A stretch of 64,000 bases of DNA, from the NCBI GenBank assembly GCA_910577195.1, contig CAJTLP010000006.1:62001-126000 (forward strand), written 5' to 3'. The translations under genes were made by a program, and so were the position numbers. The number at the start of each line of letters is the position of its first letter. The first letter of the stretch is position 1. Shown one piece after another: positions 43,124 to 52,667 of this stretch. This stretch comes from an uncultured Eubacterium sp. Its GTDB lineage: Bacteria > Bacillota > Clostridia > Oscillospirales > Acutalibacteraceae. The notes below the pieces were generated by a model. The model was not told where the DNA came from. It was given only the letters and a program-made list of their open reading frames with translations, and ran no database searches.

Positions 43124-43732
43124 ATGGTAAAGAACGAAAAACAACAGAAAAAGAAAAAAGGACGCTCGGTGCAGGATTTAATCGGCATCAAGACTTTTAC
43201 GAAATACGGGCTCGCCACGAATAAAGGCGAGCTTTTATTTTACCTTGTTTCACCGACAAATATCTCGGTATTGTCCCACGTGAATATTGAAATTAAAATC
43301 CGCCATCTGATGATGGTGCTGTCCGCCGTTCCCGATATTGAAATCACCTGTACCGATTCTTCTGAGTGTTTTGATGATAACAAATCATATTTACAGGAGA
43401 GATTATCGGAAGAACACAACCCGAAAGTCAGAAAGATTATTAAAAAAGATATAGATTTTCTTGATCATATCCAAATGGAAATGGCGACAGCAAGGCAGTT
43501 TTTGTTTATCGCAAGGATGAAAAACACTAAGGATAAACAAACCTTTGATACGGCAAACCGCATTGAGAAGGTCATATCCGAACAAGGCTTTGAAACACAC
43601 CGTATGAATAAGAATGAAATCAAGCGATTTCTTGCTCTGTACTTTGAAGCGAGCATGAACGGTGAACAAATGCCTGATACAGACGGCGAGCAGTTCTTTG
43701 AGGTGGATACAGATGAAGAAATCGAAGATTAG
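43124..43732 (+). CDS. ICE transfer-module protein of unknown function
   Basis: The 202-residue soluble protein has a Lys-rich N-terminus (KNEKQQKKKKGRS) and a mixed alpha/beta part (LATNKGELLFYLVSPTNISV, then LMMVLSAVPDIEIT). Its C-terminus is acidic. The position before VirB4 suggests a T4SS accessory or scaffold function; in related elements an equivalent protein precedes the VirB4 ATPase. I do not recognise it by name. The start ATG follows GGAGGTGAG. The end overlaps the sortase start by 20 bp. Confidence 0.75.
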   Translation: MVKNEKQQKKKKGRSVQDLIGIKTFTKYGLATNKGELLFYLVSPTNISVLSHVNIEIKIRHLMMVLSAVPDIEITCTDSSECFDDNKSYLQERLSEEHNPKVRKIIKKDIDFLDHIQMEMATARQFLFIARMKNTKDKQTFDTANRIEKVISEQGFETHRMNKNEIKRFLALYFEASMNGEQMPDTDGEQFFEVDTDEEIED

Positions 43733-44396
43733 TTTAATAATTCTTATTTTTCTGCTATCGGCGGTTATTGTTTTATGCGGAGTTAAAATTCACAGCGAAT
43801 TATCTGCCCGAAACCGTGAAAAACAGAATTTTGATGAAATAGTAGGCCTTGTTACCGTGGATGAAAATGATGACAGCGAATCTGAGAATCAGCCGTCTGC
43901 CGAATCACAGACAGAAAAGAAACGAAATCTTAAGGCATTATTCAATCAAAACAATGATTGTATCGGCTGGATATACATCCCCGGTACAGCAGTCAATTAT
44001 CCTGTAATGCATACGCCTGCTAATCCGCAGAAATATCTTCGGCGAGATTTTTACGGCAATTACAGCCAAAGCGGCGTGCCGTTTTTAGATGCAAGATGCA
44101 ATCTGACAGATACAAATTTAATTATCTATGGACACAATATGCGAAACGGAACCATGTTTTCAGAGCTGAAAAATTATGTGAATGCTGATTTCAGAAATGC
44201 ACATCCGATTATTGAATTTGAAACAGCGGACAGAGTCCACCGCTTCACTGTTACCAATGTAAAAATTACGGATACGGCAGATAAAAAATACAATGAAATA
44301 TATTCATCAGACGGTCGCCTTTTAACCCTTTCCACCTGTTACGGCAATCGAAAAAGCGACCGTATTTTAGTTACGGCAAAGGAGGAAATACAGTAA
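43713..44396 (+). CDS. Class B-type sortase
   Basis: The 227-residue protein has an N-terminal membrane anchor (about 4-24) and the class B sortase catalytic residues: His in LIIYGHNMRNG, Cys in LLTLSTCYGNR and Arg in SDRILVTAK. It links surface proteins carrying sorting signals to the cell wall. The likely substrate is the adhesin at 36252-40631, whose signal is VPQTG. The start ATG follows GAGGTGG; a longer frame from 43662 adds 17 residues without a ribosome site. The stop overlaps the VirB4 start by one base. Confidence 0.9.
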   Translation: MKKSKISLIILIFLLSAVIVLCGVKIHSELSARNREKQNFDEIVGLVTVDENDDSESENQPSAESQTEKKRNLKALFNQNNDCIGWIYIPGTAVNYPVMHTPANPQKYLRRDFYGNYSQSGVPFLDARCNLTDTNLIIYGHNMRNGTMFSELKNYVNADFRNAHPIIEFETADRVHRFTVTNVKITDTADKKYNEIYSSDGRLLTLSTCYGNRKSDRILVTAKEEIQ

Positions 44397-46285
44397 TGTT
44401 TAAACGAAAGCCAAAGGTATTGACACCCGAACAGGTCGAAGAAATCCGTACTAAAGATTTTTTTGATATGATTCTGCCCGGTACGGTCAAATTCTTTTCC
44501 GACCATTATATCATCGGCGACAGTTACCGCTGTGTATGGGTAATCAGAGAATATCCGCCGACAACCGAAGAACAGGCGATTTTATCGCAGTTCGGCGACA
44601 GAAGCGGTGTTACGCTTCGCATTTATCACAGACTTGTAGAAAGTATGGAACAGCGCAAAATTATCCAAAATGCCACTCGCCGAAACAAGCTGAAATCGGG
44701 CGGTAATGATGTAAATGAAACAATTGAAGCCGAGGGCAACTTGCAGGATGTTGTGGAACTTCTTGCCAATCTGCGAAAAAACAAAGAACCTCTGCTTCAT
44801 TGCTCAGTATTTATTGAACTGAAAGCAAAAAATATGGACGCATTGAAAGAACTGCAGAGTGAAATTGCAATGGAGCTTACCCGTTCCAAAATCTCTGTGG
44901 ATAGATTAACGCTTCGACAAAAAGAGGGATTCCTTTCTGTTCTGCCTGTGGGCGCAAATCAGTTCGGCGCACAGTATGAGCGTGTATTGCCTGCAAGTTC
45001 AGTAGCAAACTTGTATCCCTTTAACTTTTCGGGTAAAACCGATCCGCAGGGCGTGTATATCGGCAGAGATAAATTCGGCAGTAATGTGCTTGTGGATTTT
45101 GACCGCAGAGCTGAGGACAAGACTACAAGTAATATTTTGATTCTCGGCAACAGCGGTCAGGGCAAAAGTTATCTGTTAAAGTTGATACTCACCAATATCC
45201 GTGAATCAGGTAAAAGTGTTTTATGTCTTGATCCCGAGTCGGAATACGAGGAAATCTGTGCTAACCTCGGCGGTTGTTATATCAATTTTTTATCAGGTGA
45301 GTATACCATAAATCCTCTTGAACCAAAGGCATGGTCAGACGGGCAGGCTGAGCCTGCACCCAATTCGCGTACTAAGATTGATACAGAACCGAATGAAAGC
45401 GCTCGCGACCAAGAGGGATTTGTACCGGAAGCCTTTAGAAAAGTTACTCGACTCAGTCAACACATTGCATTTCTAAAAGATTTCTTTCGCAGCTACAAGG
45501 ATTTTTCCGATACGCAGATTGACACAATTGAAATCCTGCTCAGTAAGCTGTATGCTCGATTCGGCATTACCGACAGCACGGATTACAGCAAAATGAAGCC
45601 GACTGATTATCCTATTATGGAAGATTTCTATAACCTGTGCGAAGAAGAATTTATGACCTACGACAATAAGCGAAAATATCTTTACACAGAAGAAACGCTT
45701 CAAGAAGTGTGTCTCGGCATTCACTCAATGTGCGTTGGAGCGGAAAGCAAATATTTCAACGGTCACACCAATATTACGGATGACGCATTCCTTGTTTTCG
45801 GTGTAAAAGGCTTATTGGATACCAACAAGCGATTAAAAGACGCTATGCTATTTAATATCCTGTCCTTTATGAGCAATCAGCTTCTCGGTAAGGGAAACAC
45901 AGCGGCAAGCATAGATGAGCTGTATTTATTCCTCACCAACATGACCGCAATTGAATATATCCGCAATGCTATGAAACGTGTGCGTAAAAAAGATTCCTCG
46001 ATTATTCTGGCAAGTCAGAATATTGAGGATTTTTTGATTCCGTCCATCCGTGAGTTTACAAAACCACTGTTTTCAATTCCGACGCATCAGTTTTTATTTA
46101 ATGCCGGGCAAATCAATCCCAAAGAATATATGGATGCTCTTCAAGTTGAGCCGTCGGAATTTGAACTGATTAAATATCCCGAAAGAGGTACTTGCCTGTA
46201 CCGATGCGGAAACGAACGGTATCTCTTACAGGTCATTGCTCCCGATTACAAATCTGCACTGTTCGGAAAGGCAGGCGGGCGCTAA
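44396..46285 (+). CDS. VirB4-like conjugative ATPase
   Basis: VirB4/TraC-type ATPases energise the assembly of the type IV secretion machine and substrate transfer. The 629-residue protein has a Walker A motif GNSGQGKSYLL near 252-262, a Walker B-like region with AASIDELYLFL near 500-510, and a glutamine-containing segment ILASQNIEDF near 539-548, in the usual order. The N-terminal domain (1-200) is the family's scaffold region. It is translationally linked to the sortase gene. The size is normal for Firmicutes VirB4. Confidence 0.92.
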   Translation: MFKRKPKVLTPEQVEEIRTKDFFDMILPGTVKFFSDHYIIGDSYRCVWVIREYPPTTEEQAILSQFGDRSGVTLRIYHRLVESMEQRKIIQNATRRNKLKSGGNDVNETIEAEGNLQDVVELLANLRKNKEPLLHCSVFIELKAKNMDALKELQSEIAMELTRSKISVDRLTLRQKEGFLSVLPVGANQFGAQYERVLPASSVANLYPFNFSGKTDPQGVYIGRDKFGSNVLVDFDRRAEDKTTSNILILGNSGQGKSYLLKLILTNIRESGKSVLCLDPESEYEEICANLGGCYINFLSGEYTINPLEPKAWSDGQAEPAPNSRTKIDTEPNESARDQEGFVPEAFRKVTRLSQHIAFLKDFFRSYKDFSDTQIDTIEILLSKLYARFGITDSTDYSKMKPTDYPIMEDFYNLCEEEFMTYDNKRKYLYTEETLQEVCLGIHSMCVGAESKYFNGHTNITDDAFLVFGVKGLLDTNKRLKDAMLFNILSFMSNQLLGKGNTAASIDELYLFLTNMTAIEYIRNAMKRVRKKDSSIILASQNIEDFLIPSIREFTKPLFSIPTHQFLFNAGQINPKEYMDALQVEPSEFELIKYPERGTCLYRCGNERYLLQVIAPDYKSALFGKAGGR

Positions 46286-46379
46286 TGCGGTGAGCCACCG
46301 CTGGCAATTCGCGCATGAAAAAATATATAACAATAAATTTTTGCCCGCGTTTATCAATTTTCGAAAGGGGTGATTCATT

Positions 46380-47405
46380 ATGTCTGCTGCTGTAGGAGCG
46401 GCATTAAAAAAAGTTGCGGTATATATTCTCACCGATAAAAAAGCGTTGAAAACCGTCGGCGGAATCATACTTGGTATTATCATTATCATAGTTATGCCGA
46501 TTGTGGCTGTGGTAAGTATTTTCAACGGCAATATCGAAATTGATACTGACCGACTGCAAACAATGGTTGTGCAGAATTTATCTGCTGAAGAAAAATTAAA
46601 ACTACAATTCGTTGAAGATACAATGAACAGTATTAATGAAAAAATGAAAGCCGCAGGGTTTGACGGCAGAGCAAAAGAAGCGCAGGTGCTTTATGTACTT
46701 TCACTTTCCGATTCCTCTCACGATCCCGATTTTGTAGATAAGTTGGTCAGTTGTTTTCAGGAAAATCAGACGGATGAGCAGTTAATTGTTGCCGTTAATT
46801 CTGCATTCGGTACACAGCTTACCTCTAATGATTTCAAAAAAGTTATGGGTAACATTCGAACATTGTATATTGATACTTCAGACTATACCGATCCGAAAAC
46901 GAAAAACAATCTTGATCTTGTAAAATGGGCAAAGCACGCACAGGAAAACGGTTGGGGATATGTTTGGGGTTCACACGGAAATCTGCTTGACAAAACCGAG
47001 CTGGAGCGGCTTGAATCCGTATTCGGCGCTCATGTTACCGATTACGATGATTTTATCCGTCATAACTGGTTTGGCAAGCGAACGGCGGACTGCGTTGGTT
47101 TAATCAAAGGCTACGGCTGGTATGATACCGAAAGCGGTAAAATCACTGTCGGCTCAAACGGAATGCAGGATGTAACAGCTGACGGAATGTTCTCTGCCGC
47201 AACAGAAAAAGGAACGATTGATACCATTCCCGAAATCCCGGGTCTTGCTGTATGGCACGAAGGTCATATCGGTATTTATATCGGAGGCGGCGAAGTTGTT
47301 GAAGCAATGGGTACGCAGTACGGCGTTGTGAAAACGCAGCTTAAAAACGGCAGATGGACGCACTGGCTGAAAGTGCCGTATATACAATATACTGATAAAA
47401 AATAA
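46380..47405 (+). CDS. NlpC/P60-type peptidase of the transfer module (VirB1/CwlT-like)
   Basis: The 341-residue protein has an N-terminal membrane helix near 25-50, a helical region, and a C-terminal NlpC/P60-like domain. The catalytic cysteine lies in RTADCVGLIKGYGWY near 235-250 and a histidine in WHEGHIGIYIGGGEVVEAMG near 288-305. It would cut peptidoglycan peptides to let the conjugation machine through the wall, like CwlT of Tn916. A GCGGTG/CACCGC hairpin precedes it in the 94-bp gap after VirB4. The start has AAAGGGGTGA upstream. Confidence 0.88.
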   Translation: MSAAVGAALKKVAVYILTDKKALKTVGGIILGIIIIIVMPIVAVVSIFNGNIEIDTDRLQTMVVQNLSAEEKLKLQFVEDTMNSINEKMKAAGFDGRAKEAQVLYVLSLSDSSHDPDFVDKLVSCFQENQTDEQLIVAVNSAFGTQLTSNDFKKVMGNIRTLYIDTSDYTDPKTKNNLDLVKWAKHAQENGWGYVWGSHGNLLDKTELERLESVFGAHVTDYDDFIRHNWFGKRTADCVGLIKGYGWYDTESGKITVGSNGMQDVTADGMFSAATEKGTIDTIPEIPGLAVWHEGHIGIYIGGGEVVEAMGTQYGVVKTQLKNGRWTHWLKVPYIQYTDKK

Positions 47406-47420
47406 AATATACTATGTGAG

Positions 47421-47666
47421 ATGTTAGATTTGAAGAAAGCAACAATTAATATTTCTTATGATGAAGAGAAACTATCTACCGTAAAAATTTTTATGGAGAA
47501 AAAGGGGTTGAGTATTCATGATGAAATTGTAAAATTCATTGACAGCCTTTACACAAAACAAGTCCCTGCTTCTGTCAGAAACTTTTTTGACATGAAAGCG
47601 GAATCAGAAAGAAAAGCTTCGGTTAAAGCAAATACGCAACCGAAACAGCAGGGTGACGAAAAATGA
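47421..47666 (+). CDS. DUF6103-like small protein
   Basis: The 81-residue protein starts LKKATINISYDEEKLSTVKI and contains SLYTKQVPASVRNFFDM, the pattern of DUF6103 proteins that precede relaxase genes in ICEs of Clostridia. It may be a ribbon-helix-helix-like DNA-binding or accessory factor. It overlaps the next gene by 4 bp. No strong Shine-Dalgarno is present. Confidence 0.75.
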   Translation: MLDLKKATINISYDEEKLSTVKIFMEKKGLSIHDEIVKFIDSLYTKQVPASVRNFFDMKAESERKASVKANTQPKQQGDEK

Positions 47667-48301
47667 GTAATGATGGTATAAAACTAAAACAAGCAAAATT
47701 GCTTGCGGACGGCTGGCAATGGAAAATTTATGATGATGGTTCAGGTCATCTTGAAAATGCCGAGGGTAAAACCTATTTCAGTTTTGATTATGCCACACAG
47801 GAATATGTTGATCTGAATAACAAATGGCAGTTCATGACAAACTATCCCATCCCAACACCAGTGGATGTATTTATGGCTGAAATGGAAATGGAAATTGATA
47901 TTGCTCAGTTAGGTATGGCTGAATACAGCAATGAATTCAAGAAAATTATTGACTTGCAAAACAAGCTCTATCATTTTGACAGATACAGTTTTTTACCATC
48001 ATACAGTGATTATATGAATGTGTATAATCACACCGATGAAATGTATCAGGTATTGCTTGAATACGAAAAAGATGCTGAAGATGAAAACAGTTTTGATTTG
48101 AATATGGTAAATAAACTCGGTGAATTTTATTCCAACTATGCAATCTGCAATTTATTAACTGACAGTCATATTGAAATACTGATTGATGCAGTTGAAATGG
48201 AACGGGATTGGAGTAATGATATTTCGGCAAAAGTCTACAATGTTTATGAACTGATTTGTTTGGAACAAGATGAAAACGAGTCACCGATTATGCAGATGTA
48301 A
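47663..48301 (+). CDS. ICE protein of unknown function
   Basis: The 212-residue soluble protein has a beta-rich start (WQWKIYDDGSGHLENAEGKT) and a helical, acidic remainder. No motif I can name is present. It overlaps the DUF6103-like gene (ATGA) and is followed by a 380-bp non-coding region with origin-like repeats. Function unknown. Confidence 0.7.
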   Translation: MSNDGIKLKQAKLLADGWQWKIYDDGSGHLENAEGKTYFSFDYATQEYVDLNNKWQFMTNYPIPTPVDVFMAEMEMEIDIAQLGMAEYSNEFKKIIDLQNKLYHFDRYSFLPSYSDYMNVYNHTDEMYQVLLEYEKDAEDENSFDLNMVNKLGEFYSNYAICNLLTDSHIEILIDAVEMERDWSNDISAKVYNVYELICLEQDENESPIMQM

Positions 48302-48661
48302 CTGCCTGTGAGCCACCGTGTCGCCCCGTGTGGCGATTTTAGCGGTAAGGTCGGGAAAGTAACAGATCGAAAAGCATTGCGGCAAATTCAGGCAATTTTA
48401 GGCGAAACGAAAATAAATGTAACTGCAGGGGCTCTCTGAAATGTTTCAGGGTAGAAAATTAAGCAGGAGAAAGAGAGGTGGGTTGCGGATATTCCCACCT
48501 CTCGGTTCACATCGGACGGCAACGCCGACCGTTAGGGCGTTTTCGGAGATTTAATATGCATATTTTCCGGGTGGGTTGCTGATATAGATACAGCCTAAAC
48601 AGATGGGTTGCAATACGGATAACCACCGTGTTTACGGCAGTATTGACAGCGGTTGTAATTT
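48302..48661. promoter_or_regulatory. Candidate origin of transfer region with iteron-like repeats
   Basis: The non-coding stretch before the mob genes has three direct repeats sharing TGGGTTGC: GGTGGGTTGCGGATAT (48477-48492), GGTGGGTTGCTGATAT (48570-48585) and TGGGTTGCAATACGGATA (48604-48621). The first forms part of a perfect 10-bp hairpin GAGAGGTGGG/CCCACCTCTC (48473-48503). A GTCGCC/GGCGAT hairpin lies near 48321. Position just upstream of an RHH accessory gene and the relaxase gene is typical of oriT. The nick site is not identified. Confidence 0.5.
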
Positions 48662-48679
48662 TTGAACGGAGGTGAAGTT

Positions 48680-49087
48680 ATGCCTGCACCGAAAGATAAG
48701 AAAAAGTTTCTACTATGGGCATATCCAAGCACATTGGAGCTTGTAAAGAACAATTATCGAAAAGATAAATGCAAAAGCCAGTCGGAATTTATTGAACGAG
48801 CCATTCAGTATTATGTCGGTCATGTAACGGCAGACGATGATACCTCATATCTGCCGAATGCATTTCTGTCCAATATGAAAAGTATTGTTGCCGAGAGTGA
48901 TAACCGACACAGCAAAATGTTATTTAAGCTCTCAGTTGAGATTGCGATTATGCAAAATCTTGTTGCGGCAACAAATGATATTGATCCGTTATCGCTGGAA
49001 CGCTTGCGCGGTGAATGTGTGGAAGAAGTTAAACGACTCAACGGCAGGTTCTCGTTTGAAGACGCTTTTGATTGGCAGAAAGAATAA
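48680..49087 (+). CDS. Relaxosome accessory protein (RHH/MobC-like)
   Basis: The 135-residue protein has an N-terminal ribbon-helix-helix-like segment (FLLWAYPSTLELVKNNYRKD, then SQSEFIERAIQYYVGH) near 10-55 and a helical C-terminus. Such proteins bind oriT and recruit the relaxase. The start follows CGGAGGTGAAG. It is three bases from the relaxase gene, so both are co-translated. The preceding non-coding region is a candidate binding target. Confidence 0.82.
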   Translation: MPAPKDKKKFLLWAYPSTLELVKNNYRKDKCKSQSEFIERAIQYYVGHVTADDDTSYLPNAFLSNMKSIVAESDNRHSKMLFKLSVEIAIMQNLVAATNDIDPLSLERLRGECVEEVKRLNGRFSFEDAFDWQKE

Positions 49088-49090
49088 GTT

Positions 49091-51280
49091 ATGGCGAAAC
49101 TGATTACAAAATTTAAATATCTGAAACCGAATGCACGGCAATCTGTCGGTGGCTATGCAAAATATATTGCTACCCGTGAAGGCGTAGACAAAATAGATGA
49201 GTCTTTAAAATTTGCACATTCTTCCGTGAAGCAACAGCAATTCATTCAAAAAATACTCAAGGATTTTCCCGACAGCAAAGATAGTTTGGAGTATGAGGAC
49301 TATCTAAAAAATCCGACCATAGGCAATGCTTCTGAATTCATTACACGAACAATGGAAGACAACGCCTATGAGGTTATGCAGACAAAAACCTATGCAGATT
49401 ATATTGCTACCCGTCCGAGAGCACAGAGATTCGGTATGCACGGACTGTTCACCGATCACGGTGTACAAGTAAAACTGAGCGAAGTATCCAAAAACTTAAA
49501 TCAGTACGCCGGTAATGTCTGGACGGTTATTATCTCACTTCGCCGTGAGGACGCTGAACGATTAAGTTTTAATACAGGCGAACGATGGAGGGATATGCTT
49601 CGCTCACAGACAAGTTTAATATCCGAAAACTTTCATATCCCGATGCAGAATTTGAAATGGTATGCGGCGTTTCACAATGAAAGCCATCATCCTCATGTGC
49701 ATCTTATGGTCTATTCCACAGAAGAAAAGCAGGCATATCTTTCAAAAGAGGGCGTAATGAAACTGCGTTCTTCTTTTGCAAAGGATATTTTTGCTCAGGA
49801 TTTGCTATGCGTATATGAAAAGCAAACCGAATACCGTGACGAGTTGAAACTGAACAATCGTGAGATCATTGCTGAAATCATTTCAAAAATCAACAGCGGT
49901 GTTTATGATAATCCCAAGCTTGAAGAAATGCTTTTAACTCTTGCTGACAGATTGTCCAAGACATCAGGTAAAAAAGTTTACGGATATCTGAAAGCGGATG
50001 TCAAGTCGATTATTGATTCTATTGTAGACGAGCTTGCCGCTGATGAACGAATATCTGCGTTATATGATTTATGGTATGAACAAAGAGAATCTGTTATCAA
50101 AACATATACAGATGAGTTGCCGGAGCGTGTACCGCTGTCGCAAAACAAAGAATTCAAATCAATTAAAAATGCTGTTATACAAGAGGCAATGAATATTGTT
50201 ACTGACCGCATAATTACGGCTGACAATGAAGAAAATGCTGATGAACAATCTGAATCTGATTCCGAGCCGAGCGATGAAGAAACAGAACCGCCGCTTAACG
50301 ATAAGGAAAAAATATCTTTGATGTGGCAGTATTACAAAAAGGCAAAAACCTTGCTTAATCGTGATAATGAAAATTATGACCCGAATACGGCGGTTGAGTT
50401 TTTGATTGAATCTGCGAAACTCGGATGCGGTGTTGCAAAATACGGACTCGGTAAGATGTTTTTGCAAGGCAAAGATGTGCCGAAAAATGTGGATTACGCT
50501 CTGCGATGGCTTGAAGAATCGGTCAGTGAGGGCAATGAGTTTGCAGAATACCTCCTCGGTAAAACCTATCTTAAAGGTGAGAATGTAGAGCAGGATTTAA
50601 TCCGTGCGGAAGATTTGCTGCGAAAATCCTCCGCACAGGGTAACAAATATGCAAAGTACACTCTCGGTAAGGCGTTGCTTGACGGCGAATTATTTTTGCA
50701 AAACATTTCAGAAGCGATAAAACTGATTACGGAATCGGCGGACAGTGGCTTTGCTCCTGCACAGTATTTACTCGGAAAATTATTATACAAAGGTGAAGTG
50801 ATACCGCAGGATTTGAAGAAAGCAATAGAATATCTTGAAAAAGCGGCAGAGCAGAAAAATCCTTATGCCGCTTACCTTGCAGGAAAATTGCGGCTTACAG
50901 AGGATGCAGTTAAGGACATCAGAAAAGCAATCCACACCTTTGAAATCGCCGCTGAGAACGGAAACGACTATGCAGAGTATATGCTCAGCAAGATGTATCT
51001 CTACGGCAAAGATGCCCCGCGTGACTATGATAGAGCGATTGTATACCTTACTGCATCAGCTGAACACGGCAATCAATACGCAAAACAGTTATTGCACAGT
51101 ATAAAATCCAATCGCAATTGGTCTGTGACTCTCGGTTCTCTTCGTCTGCTCGGTCAGATCAGCCGTATCATACAAAACCGTTTAGAAGATGAACGCAGAG
51201 AAAATCAGGTTTCAATTGACCGAAAACTAAAAAGGAAAATCGATGAAAAAAAGCAGGCACATGGTTTGAAACAGGGATAA
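49091..51280 (+). CDS. MOBP-type relaxase with C-terminal Sel1 repeats
   Basis: Relaxases nick oriT and stay bound to the 5' end of the transferred strand. The 729-residue protein has a relaxase N-terminal domain with conserved tyrosines in the first 35 residues (GGYAKYIATREG), repeated near 97-104 (YADYIATR), and the metal-binding histidine motif HNESHHPHVHLMVYS near 195-210, typical of MobP3-like proteins. From about 435 to 690 there are about six Sel1/TPR-like repeats (AxYxLGKMYLxG and similar). They probably mediate protein contacts. The start is ATG three bases after the accessory gene. The tail is Lys-rich. Confidence 0.9.
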   Translation: MAKLITKFKYLKPNARQSVGGYAKYIATREGVDKIDESLKFAHSSVKQQQFIQKILKDFPDSKDSLEYEDYLKNPTIGNASEFITRTMEDNAYEVMQTKTYADYIATRPRAQRFGMHGLFTDHGVQVKLSEVSKNLNQYAGNVWTVIISLRREDAERLSFNTGERWRDMLRSQTSLISENFHIPMQNLKWYAAFHNESHHPHVHLMVYSTEEKQAYLSKEGVMKLRSSFAKDIFAQDLLCVYEKQTEYRDELKLNNREIIAEIISKINSGVYDNPKLEEMLLTLADRLSKTSGKKVYGYLKADVKSIIDSIVDELAADERISALYDLWYEQRESVIKTYTDELPERVPLSQNKEFKSIKNAVIQEAMNIVTDRIITADNEENADEQSESDSEPSDEETEPPLNDKEKISLMWQYYKKAKTLLNRDNENYDPNTAVEFLIESAKLGCGVAKYGLGKMFLQGKDVPKNVDYALRWLEESVSEGNEFAEYLLGKTYLKGENVEQDLIRAEDLLRKSSAQGNKYAKYTLGKALLDGELFLQNISEAIKLITESADSGFAPAQYLLGKLLYKGEVIPQDLKKAIEYLEKAAEQKNPYAAYLAGKLRLTEDAVKDIRKAIHTFEIAAENGNDYAEYMLSKMYLYGKDAPRDYDRAIVYLTASAEHGNQYAKQLLHSIKSNRNWSVTLGSLRLLGQISRIIQNRLEDERRENQVSIDRKLKRKIDEKKQAHGLKQG

Positions 51281-51281
51281 G

Positions 51282-51312
51282 AAAAACCTGCGGAATTCGT
51301 CCGCAGGCTTTT
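51282..51312 (+). terminator. Terminator after the relaxase gene
   Basis: The perfect stem CCTGCGGA/TCCGCAGG with loop ATTCG is flanked by A-run and CTTTT. It works on both strands and also ends the minus-strand ATPase gene that converges here. Confidence 0.85.
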
Positions 51313-51330
51313 AGGTGTACAAAAGAATCG

Positions 51331-52560
51331 TTATAAATATTTAATCGGTATAACTCGGTCGTTTCCTTTCAGTGTTATGAGATTATCGTAAAGGCAAATA
51401 ACGCCACCGGAACCTCGTTTGACACTTGGAATTTTATCGATTAAATCAAAAGCATTCATATCGCTTTTTTGCGGATCGGCATGCTTTTTCATTTCAAGAG
51501 GATAGAGAACGCCTCCGTCTTCAATTAAAAGGTCAATTTCATTCATTTCCTTATCACGGTAAAAATAAAGCGGTGGTTCGACAATTCCTTTGTTGTAATA
51601 ACTTTTGATGATTTCTGAGATTACAAAGCTTTCAAAGAAAGCACCTGCCATCGCACCATTCTTTAAAACATCTGCGGTGTTCCATTTAGTAAGGTATGCC
51701 GCAAGACCGGTATCAAGGAAATACAGTTTCGGTGTTTTAATTGCTCTTTTAGTGATGTTATTAGAATACGGTTTCAGCAAATACACAATGTTGGATGCCA
51801 CAAGAATAGATAACCAACGCTCTGCAGTGGGCTGGCTGATGCCCACATCCCGCGCTAAAGAAGCAAGATTGACAAGCTGTCCTGTGGAAGCCGCAGTTGC
51901 AGTCATAAATTTTGCAAATTTAACTGTGTCTCCGATTTCTGTTAAATCACGGACGTCACGCTCGATGTAAGTTCGCACATAAGCAGCATAAAACATCTGC
52001 CAGTCGTAATCGGGATTTTTGCAAAGTTCAGGCATACTGCCCCGATGAATCATTTTCCACACATCATCATAGGGAATATCTTCTATGTGTTTTTTTCTTT
52101 CAGTAAAATATTCGTCGTTTGGAATAAAAGGTGTATCATCCTCAATACCGTATTTTTCACGCATGGAAAAACCAAGCAAGGTCAGAAGACCTATCCGACC
52201 GGATAATGACTCACTGACGCCTTTCATCATTTGAAACTGCTGTGAACCGCACATAAAAAACTGACCTTTTTTGTGTTCACGGTCAATGTGCATTTTTATT
52301 TGCGGAAACAGTTCAGGTGCTTTCTGAATTTCGTCGATAAAGACGGGCGGTGGATTATCTTTAAAAAAAGTTCCGCTTTGCTCTTGCGCAGCTGCTCTAA
52401 CGATAATGTCATCAAGCGTTGCATAGTTAATATTTTGTGTTACCTTTTGAAGCATTGTGGTTTTGCCTACCTGACGTGGACCGGCAACTAAAACTGCACC
52501 AAACATTTTGGAAAGTTTTTCAACAGTTCCCTCTGCATGGCGTTTAATATACGAATTCAT
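51331..52560 (-). CDS. AAA_14/DUF4143 ATP-binding protein
   Basis: The 409-residue protein has a Walker A GPRQVGKTTML near 26-36, Walker B VFIDEIQKAP near 74-83, a sensor region (MCGSQQFQMMKG) and a C-terminal DUF4143 nuclease-like domain with EIDLLIEDGG and LEMKKHADP, the usual PD-(D/E)xK-like motif. This family is widespread, of unknown function, and often carried by mobile elements. It lies on the opposite strand between the relaxase and toprim genes with its own promoter and terminator, so it is a cargo gene. RBS is CGGAGGTTTG. Confidence 0.9.
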   Translation of the reverse strand: MNSYIKRHAEGTVEKLSKMFGAVLVAGPRQVGKTTMLQKVTQNINYATLDDIIVRAAAQEQSGTFFKDNPPPVFIDEIQKAPELFPQIKMHIDREHKKGQFFMCGSQQFQMMKGVSESLSGRIGLLTLLGFSMREKYGIEDDTPFIPNDEYFTERKKHIEDIPYDDVWKMIHRGSMPELCKNPDYDWQMFYAAYVRTYIERDVRDLTEIGDTVKFAKFMTATAASTGQLVNLASLARDVGISQPTAERWLSILVASNIVYLLKPYSNNITKRAIKTPKLYFLDTGLAAYLTKWNTADVLKNGAMAGAFFESFVISEIIKSYYNKGIVEPPLYFYRDKEMNEIDLLIEDGGVLYPLEMKKHADPQKSDMNAFDLIDKIPSVKRGSGGVICLYDNLITLKGNDRVIPIKYL

Positions 52561-52598
52561 AACAAACCTCCGTTACGGCTAATTTAATATCCTATATT

Positions 52599-52627
52599 AT
52601 TATAGCCAAAAGCATTGAAAAAGTCAA
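52599..52627 (-). promoter_or_regulatory. Promoter of the AAA_14 gene
   Basis: On the minus strand TTGACT (52627-52622), 17 nt, TATAAT (52604-52599), about 40 bp before the start codon. Confidence 0.8.
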
Positions 52628-52667
52628 CGAATGAAAAAAATTTCTTTTATCAATCATTTTGTGTTCA

